In this document: piece after piece, positions 1-9,718 of the stretch
Layout: the number at the start of each line of letters is the position of its first letter
How positions within the stretch are numbered: position 1 is the first letter of the stretch
Assembly: GCF_002776525.5 (NCBI RefSeq)
Contig: NC_045447.1
Location: 20,076,592-20,140,591 of the forward strand
Reading direction: 5' to 3'
Length of the DNA stretch: 64,000 nt
Source of the DNA: Piliocolobus tephrosceles
Lineage: Eukaryota; Chordata; Mammalia; Primates; Cercopithecidae
Program-made: the position numbers and the translations under genes
The notes under the pieces: generated by a model
Told to the model about the DNA's origin: nothing
Seen by the model: the letters and a program-made list of their open reading frames with translations, nothing else
Databases searched by the model: none

Positions 1-799
1 GATTTAGAAATTTACAAGATGCTTACTGCTTGGTGTTGGAAGGTACTCTGTGACTTTTGGTTTATGTCATATAGAGTGATTATGGAAGAATGAAGACGTT
101 CAAACATTTGCTATCCAGGGTCATTTTAAGAAAGACTTTGAGTAAAGAGATTAGGAAATATACTTTTTGTGTGGTTATACATAAGATAAAGAGGTGTGAT
201 GATTTTTCTCTTCCCAGTTAAAACCCTGGCCAAAATCTGCAACATAAATAAACATAAAGGATTTTTTCACACTTAAAAAAATGGTATCCCAGGTTAGAAA
301 AGCTAATTATATTCCAAGCATAAAAACATAGGCAACCAGTATGGAGGAAGGTCCTTCGAAGAGCATATAATCCAATCTAATAGTTAGAAAAAGAGAAACT
401 GAGGTCCCCATAAAGATACACTACAAAAAGTCCTCATAGATGTTTGTCCACAGGTCAACTTAAACATGAAACTTCAAAAGCGTAAAGTTGATTTCAAAGT
501 GAGATAGACTGTCTGTCACTCAGTGCCCAGGCTCACCATTGCTAACACACAGTAGAAAACTCATTACTCACTCTCCATGTGTAGATTTTTTCAAACTCAC
601 GGAAAGAACTGTGGAATTTGTTTTCGAGTTGCTATTTTCATTCTTTGTATTGCCTGTGGTTCCAGCAGCCCTGAAACAGAAAGCCCATGGCTCAGCTAAT
701 ATTTCATTTCAGAGGTACCATCATGTGCTGGTACCCTGCCACTGCTGCAAGATGAATATCATTGCTGACTGTCATTTCTAGTTATCACGCTTGAGGGAG
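1..799. other. Single-copy DNA, no feature recognised
   Basis: AT-rich sequence without any family I can name. The short open frame at 539-781 (80 codons) has no recognisable domain and is of a length expected by chance. Confidence 0.5.
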
Positions 800-925
800 G
801 CAGCAGGGTGCACTTGAAGGCAAAATCGTGGCTCTGTCATTTTTGAGTCTGGTGCACTTGGACAAAACTCTCAAAGTCGCAGTCCTTAGTTTCTTCATTT
901 GAAAATAGGAATAATAAATAAACTT
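800..925 (+). repeat. MIR SINE fragment
   Basis: A decayed copy of the MIR core: 'gtggctctgtcatttt', then a stretch matching the consensus run about losing little time before 'ttagtttcttcatttg' and 'aaaataggaataata'. This order (tRNA-like/core side, then the 'cctcatctgtaaaatgggga' block) gives plus orientation. MIRs are mammal-wide and old, consistent with heavy divergence. Confidence 0.7.
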
Positions 926-1321
926 GTCCAGCTTGGGAGTATTTATTTGATAGCAAAATATGTGTGAAATATCTATGTGGGCATTTAAATGTCTTCATAT
1001 ATAAAATAATGTTATTAAGCCTAGGGGCTTCCGTCCTTTAAGCCACTAATCTTTGCCATGAAATCTCCTCCTGCACACTCCTGATGCTCATCACTGTGAC
1101 ACAAACTTCATACAATCTGTGTTGCTAAATATAAAGTCTCCCCATTTCTTTCTCCGCTGGGGCCTACTGTATTCCACTCACTCACTTAATCCTTTAAGTG
1201 GGAAGTTGTTAATGCTCTGATTTCCCAAGATACAATACTTGAATAGTTTCTTTAAATTAGCATTTTTCAAAATGTGTCATAGTTGTGTACCACAGAAATA
1301 GCAATCAGGTGTTGTGTTGCG

Positions 1322-1402
1322 ATTTCACATGCGTTATCTCATTTAATCCATAACCACTTTAGAAGGCAGATATCACATGCTTTGTATCTCCAGTGATGCA
1401 GG
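1322..1402 (-). repeat. MIR SINE fragment cut by an LTR
   Basis: The text 'gttatctcatttaatcca' followed by 'aaccactttagaaggcagat' resembles the MIR 3' half read in reverse. It stops exactly where the THE1/MST LTR begins, so the LTR probably inserted into it. Confidence 0.5.
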
Positions 1403-1764
1403 TGATATGATTGGTTGTGTCCCCACTCAAATCTCACCTTGAATTGTAATAATCCCCATGTGTCAAGGAGGGGGTACAAGTGAAGATAATTGGGCGGTTT
1501 CCCCCATGTTTTTCATGGGGTGGTTTCCCCCTATTTTTCTAATGGTAGTGAATAAGTCTCAAGAGATCTGATAAGTGGGAGTTCCCTTGCATAAGCTCAC
1601 TTGCCTGCCACCATGTAAGACGTGACTTTGCTCCTCATTCACCTTCAGCCATGATTGTGAGTCCCCCCCGCTATGTGGAACTGTGAGTCAATTAAACCTC
1701 TTTCCTTTATGAATTACCCAGTCTTGGGTATGTCTTTATTGGCAGCATGAGAACAGACTAATAC
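1403..1764 (+). mobile_element. Solo LTR, THE1/MST type (ERVL-MaLR)
   Basis: It begins 'tgatatgattggttgtgtcc' and carries the landmark order of these LTRs: 'caaatctcaccttgaattgt', 'aataagtctcaagagatctg', 'tgccaccatgtaagacgtg', 'gccatgattgtgagtc', 'gtgagtcaattaaacctctt' (with the aattaa polyadenylation region), 'acccagtcttgggtatgtct', and an end near 'gaacagactaatact'. At about 362 bp it is close to THE1 LTR length. No internal MaLR sequence lies on either side, so it is a solo LTR. Candidate target repeat 'cagg' flanks both ends, which is too short to be certain. Confidence 0.88.
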
Positions 1765-1845
1765 TCAGGAGTTCTATGAAGACAAAGTTAGGGTATAATT
1801 TATCGTTGTTTCTTCAGCATGACCAAAATAGAACTCAATAAATGC

Positions 1846-1882
1846 ATTATTATTACTATAATTATTATTACTACTATTACTA
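1846..1882. repeat. (ATT/ACT)n microsatellite
   Basis: Imperfect trinucleotide run of att and act units. Confidence 0.7.
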
Positions 1883-1994
1883 TTCATTAAGTTTTTATAA
1901 TATTGACATATTGGACACTATGCTAAGCATTTTTCATGCATTGTATCAAACATGGTTATCCGCTTTTGAAACACGAGGAAGCAGTCATAAAAAA

Positions 1995-2330
1995 AGAATG
2001 AAATCATGCAAAAAATGGATGAAGTTGGAGGCCATTATCCTAAGTGAGCTAACTCACAAGCAGAAAATCAAATATTGCATGTTTTCACTTACAAGTGGGA
2101 GTTAAACAAAGGGTGTACATGGACATAAAGATGGAGAGAATAGTCTATGGGGACTCCAAAAGAAGGGAAAGTGAGGTGAGGGTTGAAAAATTGTCAATGG
2201 ATAAAATGTCCAATATTTGGGTGACAGTAAATGAGAAACCCAACCCCCACTGTCACACATATAATATCAATATAATAATAAGTATATGTACTCACTGAAT
2301 CTAAATTTTTAAAAAAATGGGACAGAAAAT
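1995..2330 (+). mobile_element. L1 3' end (5'-truncated)
   Basis: It starts in the end of ORF2 ('atggatgaagttggaggcca', 'taagtgagctaactca', 'gcatgttttcacttacaagt') and goes into a diverged L1 3' UTR ending near 'ctaaatttttaaaaaaatgg'. The pattern fits a 5'-truncated L1PB/L1MA-age insertion. The two short open frames here (1842-2105, 2095-2298) are chance frames in L1 DNA. Confidence 0.75.
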
Positions 2331-2439
2331 GTATATAATACAAACACATTTTCATTAAACAATGATCTCTTCCTCTAAACAATGAGGAACCTTGTACTCA
2401 AAGCAATAAAGCTATTTTCACAAAGTCACTAATGACAGA

Positions 2440-2540
2440 ATCAGCATTTTGATACCAGACTGCCTGAATTTAAAACCAGTGTTCTCAATTGCCACCATTC
2501 ACTGGCTCATTTGAAAACATTGGGAAGAATCTTGGACCAT
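2440..2540 (+). repeat. MIR SINE fragment (weak)
   Basis: 'ataccagactgcctgaattt' matches the MIR motif around 'gccagactgcctgggttc'. The rest is too diverged to align by eye. Confidence 0.45.
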
Positions 2541-2587
2541 TTTTTATCAAATGAAGTGACCTTGGTGCAAATTTATTCATTAGATAG

Positions 2588-3202
2588 TCATATCAAGATA
2601 CGGCTTCCTCTGCCCCATGGAATGACATCTGCATTGTGACACCCCCAAATCATGTTTGCTCTTTGAACTCCATACAGGAGTCTCAGACTACCACCATCTG
2701 CCACATGCCCTGTCTGGAGGTTTGTTGTTGGAGAAGAAATGAAGAAAGCAAATGCATCCCTTTTATTAGAAAGCAGTTCACAGTAGATTGAAATCATATT
2801 TATATGTGAATACTCCCATCTCTGGTACATTTTTAAATACACCAAAAAATAAAGCAACTCATGGATATCTTGGCTATTCCAGAAAAATGGTGCTTCTCCT
2901 GATTGCTGGCTTTGAAGAGAATGGTCAACATGGTAGGACACATGGCAGTGGTTGGCCTGAAGCTTCCTGGTTCTAACGTTCCCAGTATCAGCTGGCCAAC
3001 ACATACTAGCTGCCCTCGAGAGAAAAAAGAACTTACCCTTAAGATGAGCCCAGAAACTGGAGTGAGAAAAACAGGTCTTATTGCAGGAGAAACCAGAAAA
3101 AAAAAGTGTCATCAGGAACACAGGGAAATTAAAGAAAAATAAAACTGATCTAAAAGTATTAAATTGTCTAGGAGGAATAATTTTCAAGCCTGAAACTAGC
3201 AT
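2588..3202 (-). other. 204-codon open reading frame, unknown
   Basis: This is the longest uninterrupted ATG-to-stop frame in the window and it does not lie in any repeat I recognise. The predicted product is 204 residues. It has a hydrophobic, Phe-rich stretch near residues 18-40 (key text 'FRSVLFFFNFPVFLMTLFF'), several scattered Cys and His, and no motif I can assign. The start ATG at 3200-3202 has a poor Kozak context (C at -3, C at +4). A canonical AATAAA lies on the same strand at 2577-2572, about ten bases past the stop. There is no promoter or splice evidence, so chance remains likely, and coding status is not claimed. Confidence 0.2.
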
Positions 3203-3995
3203 ATGTAGTAAAAATAAAGCTAATTGAGAACAGTGATTACCTTTTCATATATGAGGATCAGTTAACTATGCTGGTCAAATTTCTTCATTTTGCTTAGATA
3301 AGCCATTAAAAAAAAAAAAAAAAAGTTTGCAAAAGGTAGGAGAAGAATATAGGTGTGACCACTCAGTCATTAATTCATTGATTCATGAAATCATTCATTA
3401 ATGCACTCTTTCACTATGCCACTTATTTCTCAAGAGAATTTGACCAGCTTGCAATAGGAACCTACACTTAATAAAATCAGATTTCAAAAGGACACAAATG
3501 TAAGAATCAGTAAATAAAAGCTATAGGAACAAAGCATTTATGCAAGGGTTACCACATTCTTGACCAGGAGCCAAGGAGTAAATGGAAATAACATATTAAA
3601 GTCAATTGGGAATTATTTTTCTAAAGATACACATTTTTTTTTTTTTTTTTTGTCATAGAAAGAACATTTCTTTGCTGAGAAGTATAGCAGAAGACTTGGT
3701 AGAAAATAATATAGAAACTCTTGCATGGTTTCAATATTTGTCCTCATGAAGAATAGTGGGTTAAAGGAAGGGTACAGAAATTATGCACAATGCCTAACTT
3801 TGAGCTTTTTAGAGGTGACAATAAAAAGAAAAACCCAATATGATATACAAGGAAATGGAAAATTTTAAATTTCTTTCTTAGAAAAAAAATAATTTATGTT
3901 GCTTTGAATTTAGGAAGAAATTGATTACTGAAGCACTTAAGCATCTAAAGGACATCCAATAATTAGTAAAACAGGGTAAAAGAGAGACAATAATT
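3203..3995. other. Single-copy DNA with homopolymer runs
   Basis: Nothing recognised apart from an A run at 3307-3324 and a T run at 3633-3651. The 'attcattgattcatgaaatc' stretch near 3370-3400 is a short degenerate repeat. Confidence 0.5.
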
Positions 3996-4287
3996 TAATT
4001 TTAATTTTTTTTTTTAAACAAGATCTGGCTGTATCACCCAGGCTGGAGTGCAGTGACACGATCATGGCTCACTGCAGCCTCGATCTTCAGGATCAAGTGA
4101 ACCTCTCATCTCAGCCTCCCAAGCAGGTGTGCACCACCACACCTGGCTAATTTTTGTATTTTTTTGTAGAGACAGGGTTCCACCACATTGCTCAGGAGGC
4201 TGGTCTTGAACTCATGAGGTCAAGCTATCCAGCTGCCTAGTCTTCCCAACTTGCTGGGATTACTGGTGTGAGCCACTTCATCTGGCC
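3996..4287 (-). mobile_element. AluJ-type element
   Basis: A minus-strand Alu: poly-T, then 'ggctgtatcacccaggctgg', 'ctcactgcagcctcgatctt', 'gcctcccaagcaggtgtgca', ending 'gagccacttcatctggcc'. 'Cagcctcgatct' is typical of the older J class, and the copy is well diverged. Confidence 0.85.
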
Positions 4288-4294
4288 TAATTTT

Positions 4295-5712
4295 TAAATT
4301 TAGTTTTCCCCATGCCTATAGAAAATTGACAGGATAGTGCAACCAACATCAATATAATTATCCTCCAGATTTGATCATTTTAAATTTTTGTTATATTTAA
4401 TTTGCCTGATACTTACTTAAATGTGCTAAAGCATAATAAAGATAACATCATTTTATTTTAGCTCTAATTTTAGCATACATTTATAAAAAGTAGAGCATTT
4501 TCTACAAGTGCTGAATACCATTATCAAACCCAATAAAATGGTAAAATAATCCTTCATTTTCATCAAATACCATCTGTATTCAGAGTCAAATGTTGTCCCT
4601 AAAATGATATAGCTGACATTTTCAAAACAGGATCCAATATCATATCAAGGAACATGCCTAGGTCGACTATATAATATTTGAGTTACTAAAATACAGGACT
4701 TTGGGAATTAAGAATGTTTACCAAGGACAGAAATCTCCTAACCTGTTAAATATGGCAGAATCTATTTGGGAAATTGTGGGAGGTAAATGGGAAATATAAT
4801 TTTAAGGTTTTTTTTTTTTTAATGTTTTTTGTTCTTTTTTTATAATTAACAAATTTTAATTAAAATCAACAAGTGTGAAAAACAGTGTGTTTTGACAAAG
4901 ATAAACTCCCTTGTGATCACTATCCCAGTCAAGCCAGAAGCCTTTTACATCACCCCAGAACATTTTCTCATACCCATTTGGTGTAATTCCATACTCAATA
5001 CACAAAATATATCTCTATGATGATAGAAAAGTGTTGCCTGTGCTTCAACTTCATAGCATATGGCATCATGCAGCATGTATTCCTTGGTATCCTGAAAGTA
5101 TTTTTTTCAGCTTAGTATAATACTATTGAAGTACATTCATGTTTTAATACGTATCAGAAGTTTGGTTCTTTTATTGCTGCATATTATTCCATTGTATAAA
5201 TATATCACCATTTGTGATTTTGGTTGATACACATTTGGATTATGATGAGCCTTTTGCTCTTATGAATAAAGCTGCTATGGATATTTTTATACAAATAGCT
5301 TTGCACATGTATATTTTTATCTATTTTGGTTAAATGCCAAGGACTGAATTCACTGTGTGTGTGTGTTTAACTTTATATGAAACTGCAAAATTGTTTTCAA
5401 AGTGGCTGAAACCATTTTACACTCCCACCTACAATGAGCCAGAATTTCAGTAATTCTATATTACTATGTACATTTAGTAGTGCCAGTCATTTTGATTTTA
5501 GTCATTCTAGTGGGTGTATAGTGGTATCTCAGTGGTGTGGTTGAACATATTTTCACTTCTTCTTTTTTTTTAATCTCATGTTCATTTTATTGAGTTATTT
5601 ATCTTTTACTATTGAGCTGTAGGAATTTTTATATTCTAGATACAAGTATTTTAAAGTGAATATTTAATCCCAATGAAATGGCTGGCATTTTCATTTTTTA
5701 AAATATTGTTCT
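4295..5712 (-). mobile_element. Ancient L1M, 3' UTR and ORF2 C-terminal part
   Basis: The left, 3' end of the old L1 that hosts all insertions up to about 19.7 kb. The 3' UTR-like part (4295-4640) is weak. The ORF2 tail is clearer: 'gcatattattccattgtata', 'ttggttgatacacatttgga', 'cttatgaataaagctgctat', 'tcattctagtgggtgtatag' read as the reverse of the usual ORF2/3' sequence. I could not assign 4650-4830. The element resumes at 6516, beyond a younger insertion. Confidence 0.7.
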
Positions 5713-6515
5713 CTTGGAATCAACCTGAATGCCCATCAATGATAGACTGGATAAAGAAAATGTGGTATATATACCATAGAATAGAATACTATAGAATACT
5801 ATACTATAGAATACTATGCAGCCGGCCGGGCGCGGTGGCTCAAGCCTGTAATCCCAGCACTTTGGGAGGCCGAGACGGGCGGATCACGAGGTCAGGAGAT
5901 CAAGACCATCCTGGCTAACACAGTGAAACCCCGTCTCTACTTAAAAAAAAAAGGCAAAAAACTAGCCGGGCGAGGTGGTGGGCGCCTGTAGTCCCAGCTA
6001 CTTGGGAGGCTGAGGCAGGAGAATGGCGTAAACCCGGGAGGCGGAGCTTGCAGTGAGCTGAGATCCGGCCACTGCACTCCAGCCTGGGCGACAGAGCGAG
6101 ACTCCGTCTCAACAACAACAAAAAAAAAAAAAAAAAAAAAAAAGAATACTATGCAGCCATAAAAAAGAACAAGATCATGTCCTCTGCAAGAACATAGATG
6201 GAGCTGGAGGCCACAATCCTTAGCAAACTAACACAGGAATAGAAAACCAGCTGCATCTTCTTATTTATAAGTGTGAACTAAATGATGAGAACACATGAAC
6301 ACAAAGAGGGGAACAATAGGAACTGAGTATACCTGAGGCAGGGGTGTAGGAGGAGGGAGAGGAGCAGAAAAATCACTATTGGGTACTAGACTTAGTACCT
6401 GGGTGACAAAATAATCTGTACAACAAACCCTTGTGACATGCGTTTAACTATGCAACAAACTTGCACATGTACCCCTGAACGTAAAATAAAAGTTAGAAAA
6501 ATATAAAATAAAACA
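5713..6515 (+). mobile_element. L1 3' end inserted in L1M, split by AluY
   Basis: Starts at 'ggaatcaacctgaatgccca' (ORF2 end) and continues 'tagactggataaagaaaatg', then after the Alu 'ataaaaaagaacaagatcat', 'gatggagctggaggccaca', and a 3' UTR with 'gggtgacaaaataatctgt' and 'cacatgtacccctgaac' before an A-rich tail. The ORF2 box normally reading 'ccatggaatactatgcagcc' is expanded at 5775-5823 into several 'agaatactat' copies. Confidence 0.85.
5824..6143 (+). mobile_element. AluY, Old World monkey type, with perfect TSD
   Basis: Full length, from 'ggccgggcgcggtggctcaa' to a 23-base A tail preceded by a (caa) stretch. Diagnostic variants are 'gctcaagcctgtaat', 'aaaactagccgggcgaggt' and 'gagatccggccactgcac'. 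I associate this combination with Old World monkey AluYR lineages. The target-site duplication 'agaatactatgcagcc' is perfect at 5808-5823 and 6143-6158, inside the L1. Low divergence and an intact TSD mean a recent insertion. Confidence 0.95.
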
Positions 6516-7345
6516 ATGTCTTTTAAAGACAAAGAATTTTTAATTTAATAGAATGTAATGTATCTTTTTAAAATAATTAACACTTTTGGTGTCCAGAAAA
6601 TTTTTGCTTAGTCAAGATCATCAAGGAACTCTCTTATATTCTCTTATAATCTTTTTTAGTTTTAGTTTAATGTTTAGGTTTATGAACTATCTCAAATTAA
6701 TTTTTGTTCATGATGCGAGGTAGGGATCAAGGTTCATTTTTTTTCCTAATGGATATACCATTGCTCTAACATTGTATTTAAATAAATATTGTTTTCCCAC
6801 TGACTTACTTAAGTGGCTTTAATATCTAGACATTCTGAAAAAATCAATTGTACAAATATGTGCAGATTTATTCTAGACTTCCAGGGTGTTTCTATGAATT
6901 TATTTATCTATTCCCAATAGAAAAGCATCTTGATTACTGTAAATTTATAGTAAATATTGAAATTAGTCACTGTAAATCCTCCACAGTGGTTCTTTAGGAT
7001 TTTGTTTGCAATTCAACATCTTTTATCTGTATATATTTTATAATAAGCTTCTTGATTTCTACAATGAACAAAAGCTAGAAACTTGACCAATATGGTGTTG
7101 AATCTATATAGTCGTGTTTAGGAAAAATGGATATCTTAGGAACATTAAATATTTAAATTAATGGTCATGACATATCTCTACATTTGTTAGATTGTTCTTA
7201 ATTTCTTTCTGCAGTGTGTTTTTGTTTTTGATGTAGGGGTCTTACACAGTTTTCATTAAATTTATCTTAATTATTTTATAGTTTGAGGCTAATCATAAAC
7301 AATCTAAAATTCACTTCCTCTTGTTACTTGTTGCTGCCATTTAAA
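6516..7345 (-). mobile_element. Ancient L1M, ORF2 continuation
   Basis: Continues the host L1M. Landmarks are 'aattaatttttgttcatgat', 'ggtagggatcaaggttcatt', 'tttaaataaatattgttttc', 'tcttgattactgtaaattta' and 'ggtgttgaatctatatagt', the antisense of a diverged ORF2 reverse-transcriptase C-terminal region. Confidence 0.75.
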
Positions 7346-7355
7346 AATATTTTTT

Positions 7356-7630
7356 CCTCATGCCTGTAATCCCAGCACTTTGGGAGGCTGAGGCAGGTGG
7401 ATCACGAGGTCAGAAGATCAAGACCATCCTAGCCAACACGGTGAAACCCCATCTCTACTAAAAATACAAAAATCAGCTGGGTGTGGTGGTGCTTGCCTAG
7501 TAGTCCCTGCTACTCAGGAGGCTAAGGCAGGAGAATTGCTTGAACCTGGGAGGTGGAGGCTGTAGTAAGCTAAGATCACGCCACTGAATTTCAGCCTGAG
7601 AGACTCCATCTCAAAAAAAAAAAAAAAAAA
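7356..7630 (+). mobile_element. Alu lacking its first ~18 bases, abutting L1
   Basis: Begins 'cctcatgcctgtaatcccag', so the first bases of the Alu are missing. It continues through both arms to 'agactccatctc' and an A tail that directly touches an inverted L1 segment. Several diverged sites suggest AluS age. The expected separate TSD after the tail is not visible (see the composite finding). Confidence 0.85.
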
Positions 7631-7965
7631 TTCCAGAGTTTTGAAAATTTTGGGTTTTACATTTAAGTCTTTAATCTATCTTGAGTCAATTTTTGTATAT
7701 GGTGTAAGAAATGGGTCCAGTTTCAATCTTCTACATACGGCTAACCAGTTATCCCAACACCATTTACTGAATAAGGAATCCTTTCTCCATTGCTTGTTTT
7801 TGTCAGGTTTATTGAAGATCAAATAGTTGTAAGTGTGTGGTCTTATTTCTGGGTTCTCTATTCTGTTCCACTGGTCTATGTGTCAAGTTGTGTACCAGTT
7901 GCATGCTGTTTTGGTTACTGTAGCCCTGTAGTATAGTTGGAAGTCAGGTAGCATAATGCTTCCAG

Positions 7966-8012
<47 letters not shown>

Positions 8013-9002
8013 TATTGCCTTGGCTGTTTTTTGGATCCATATGACTTTTAAAGTAATTTTTTCTAGTTCTGTGAAGAGTCTCAATGGTAGTTTAATAGGA
8101 AGAGCATTTAATCTGTAATTTGCTTTGAGCAGTATGGCCATTGTAATGATATTAATTCTTCCTATCCATGAGCATGGAATGTTTTTCCATTTGTGTCAGC
8201 TCTGATTTCTTTGAGCAGTGTTTTGTAGCTCTCCTTGTAGAGATCTTTTACCTCCCTAAGTTAGCTGCATTCCTAGGTATTTCATTCTTTTTGTGAGAAT
8301 TGTGAATGGGAATACTTTTCACCTTTCGGCACATAAGCACAGGCAAAGATGTCATGACGAAGATGCCAAAAGCAAGTACAATGCAAGCGAAATTTGACAA
8401 ATAGAATCTAATTGAACTTCTGCACAGCAAAAGAAACTATCAAGAGAGTAAACAGCCTACAGAATGGGAGAGGACTTTTGCAAACTATGCATCTGACAAA
8501 GGTCTAATATCTATAAGAACTTAAGCAAATTTATAGGAAAAAAAAAAAGCCTTCATTAAAAAGTGGACAAAGGACATGAATAGGCACTTTTCCAAAGACA
8601 TACATGTAGCCATCAATCATATGAAAAAAAGCTCAGCATCACTAATCATAAGAGAACTGCAAATCAAAATCAAGATCATGTGTTTTACAGAGATATGGGT
8701 AGAACTGGAGGCCATTATCTTTACCAACCTAACACAGGAACAGAAAACCAAATACTGCATGTTCTCACTTGTAAGTGTGAGCTAAATGGTGAGAACACAT
8801 GGACAAAAAGAAGGGTCAACAAACACTGGGCTCCATTTAAGGGTAGAGGGTGAAAGGAGGGAGAGGATCAGAAAAAAATAACCGATGAGTACTAGGCTTA
8901 ATACCTGGGTGAGGAAATAATCTGCGCAAGAAACCCCATGACACAAGTTTACCTATGTAGCAAACCTGCACTTGTACCCCTGCACTTAAAAGTTAAATAA
9001 AT
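7631..9002. mobile_element. 5'-inverted (twin-primed) L1
   Basis: The left part, 7631 to about 8311, is antisense L1 ORF2. It runs from 'ttttacatttaagtctttaa' to 'agaattgtgaatggga' and includes 'ctgttttggttactgtagcc'. The right part, from about 8327, is sense ORF2 ('aggcaaagatgtcatgacga', 'gcacagcaaaagaaactatc', 'aacctaacacaggaacagaa') and runs through a 3' UTR with 'acccctgcacttaaaagtta'. On the L1 map the antisense part ends just upstream (about 30 bases) of where the sense part begins. This is the classic signature of twin priming. A 43-base T run (7968-8010) replaces the short A-rich ORF2 segment inside the inverted half. Confidence 0.88.
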
Positions 9003-9011
9003 AATATTTTT

Positions 9012-9465
9012 GTATATTGACCCCATATCCTGCAAAATTGCCTAATTCTAGAATTTTTCTGTTCCCAAGTTCTAGAAACTTAAACAGTCTTAAAGATTTT
9101 TCTGTTAATATAGTTTCCTCTCTGAACAAAATGACTTCTATGTTTTCTAAGTTCTGTGCTTTTTATTTTTCACGCTTTAAGTCATAATGTAAGATAGCCA
9201 GTACAAGTCTACATAGAAGCAGTAAAAACATATCTTTGACTTGTTCTCAATCATAGGGAATATGTGTTCAATATTTGACCACTATGATATTAGTTCTTTG
9301 TTTTCCATGTCAGCCTTTTCTCAGAGTGAGAAATTTGCTTTCCACTTCTATTTTGGTAAAAACTGTCATCATGGCTTGTGTCCAAATTTTGCCAAATTAT
9401 ATTTTCTGCACACAAATAAGATAAACATGTATATTTTTGGGTTTTTATCTTTTAGTGTGAGAAAT
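9012..9465 (-). mobile_element. Ancient L1M, ORF2 continuation
   Basis: Host L1M resumes with 'gtatattgaccccatatcct' followed by 'gcaaaattgcctaattctag' (antisense of the ORF2 polymerase region). It is then cut at 'gggtttttatcttttagtgt' by the large L1 insertion. It resumes near 15730 with 'caatctgtttctttatttat', only slightly further along the L1 map. Confidence 0.75.
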
Positions 9466-9718
9466 TATACTATTATTATTATTATTATTTTATTTAGTTT
9501 TTAACTTTAAGTTCTAAGATACATGTGCAGAACATGCAGGTTTATTACGTAGCTATAAGTGTGCCATGGTAGTTTCCTGCACCTATCATCACGTCACCTA
9601 GGTTTTGAGCCCCACATGCATTAGCGATTTGTCCTAATACTCTCCCTCCCCTTGTCCCCCACCCACAACAAGCCCCAGTGTGTGTTTTCTCCTCCCTGTG
9701 TCCATGTGTTCTCATTGT

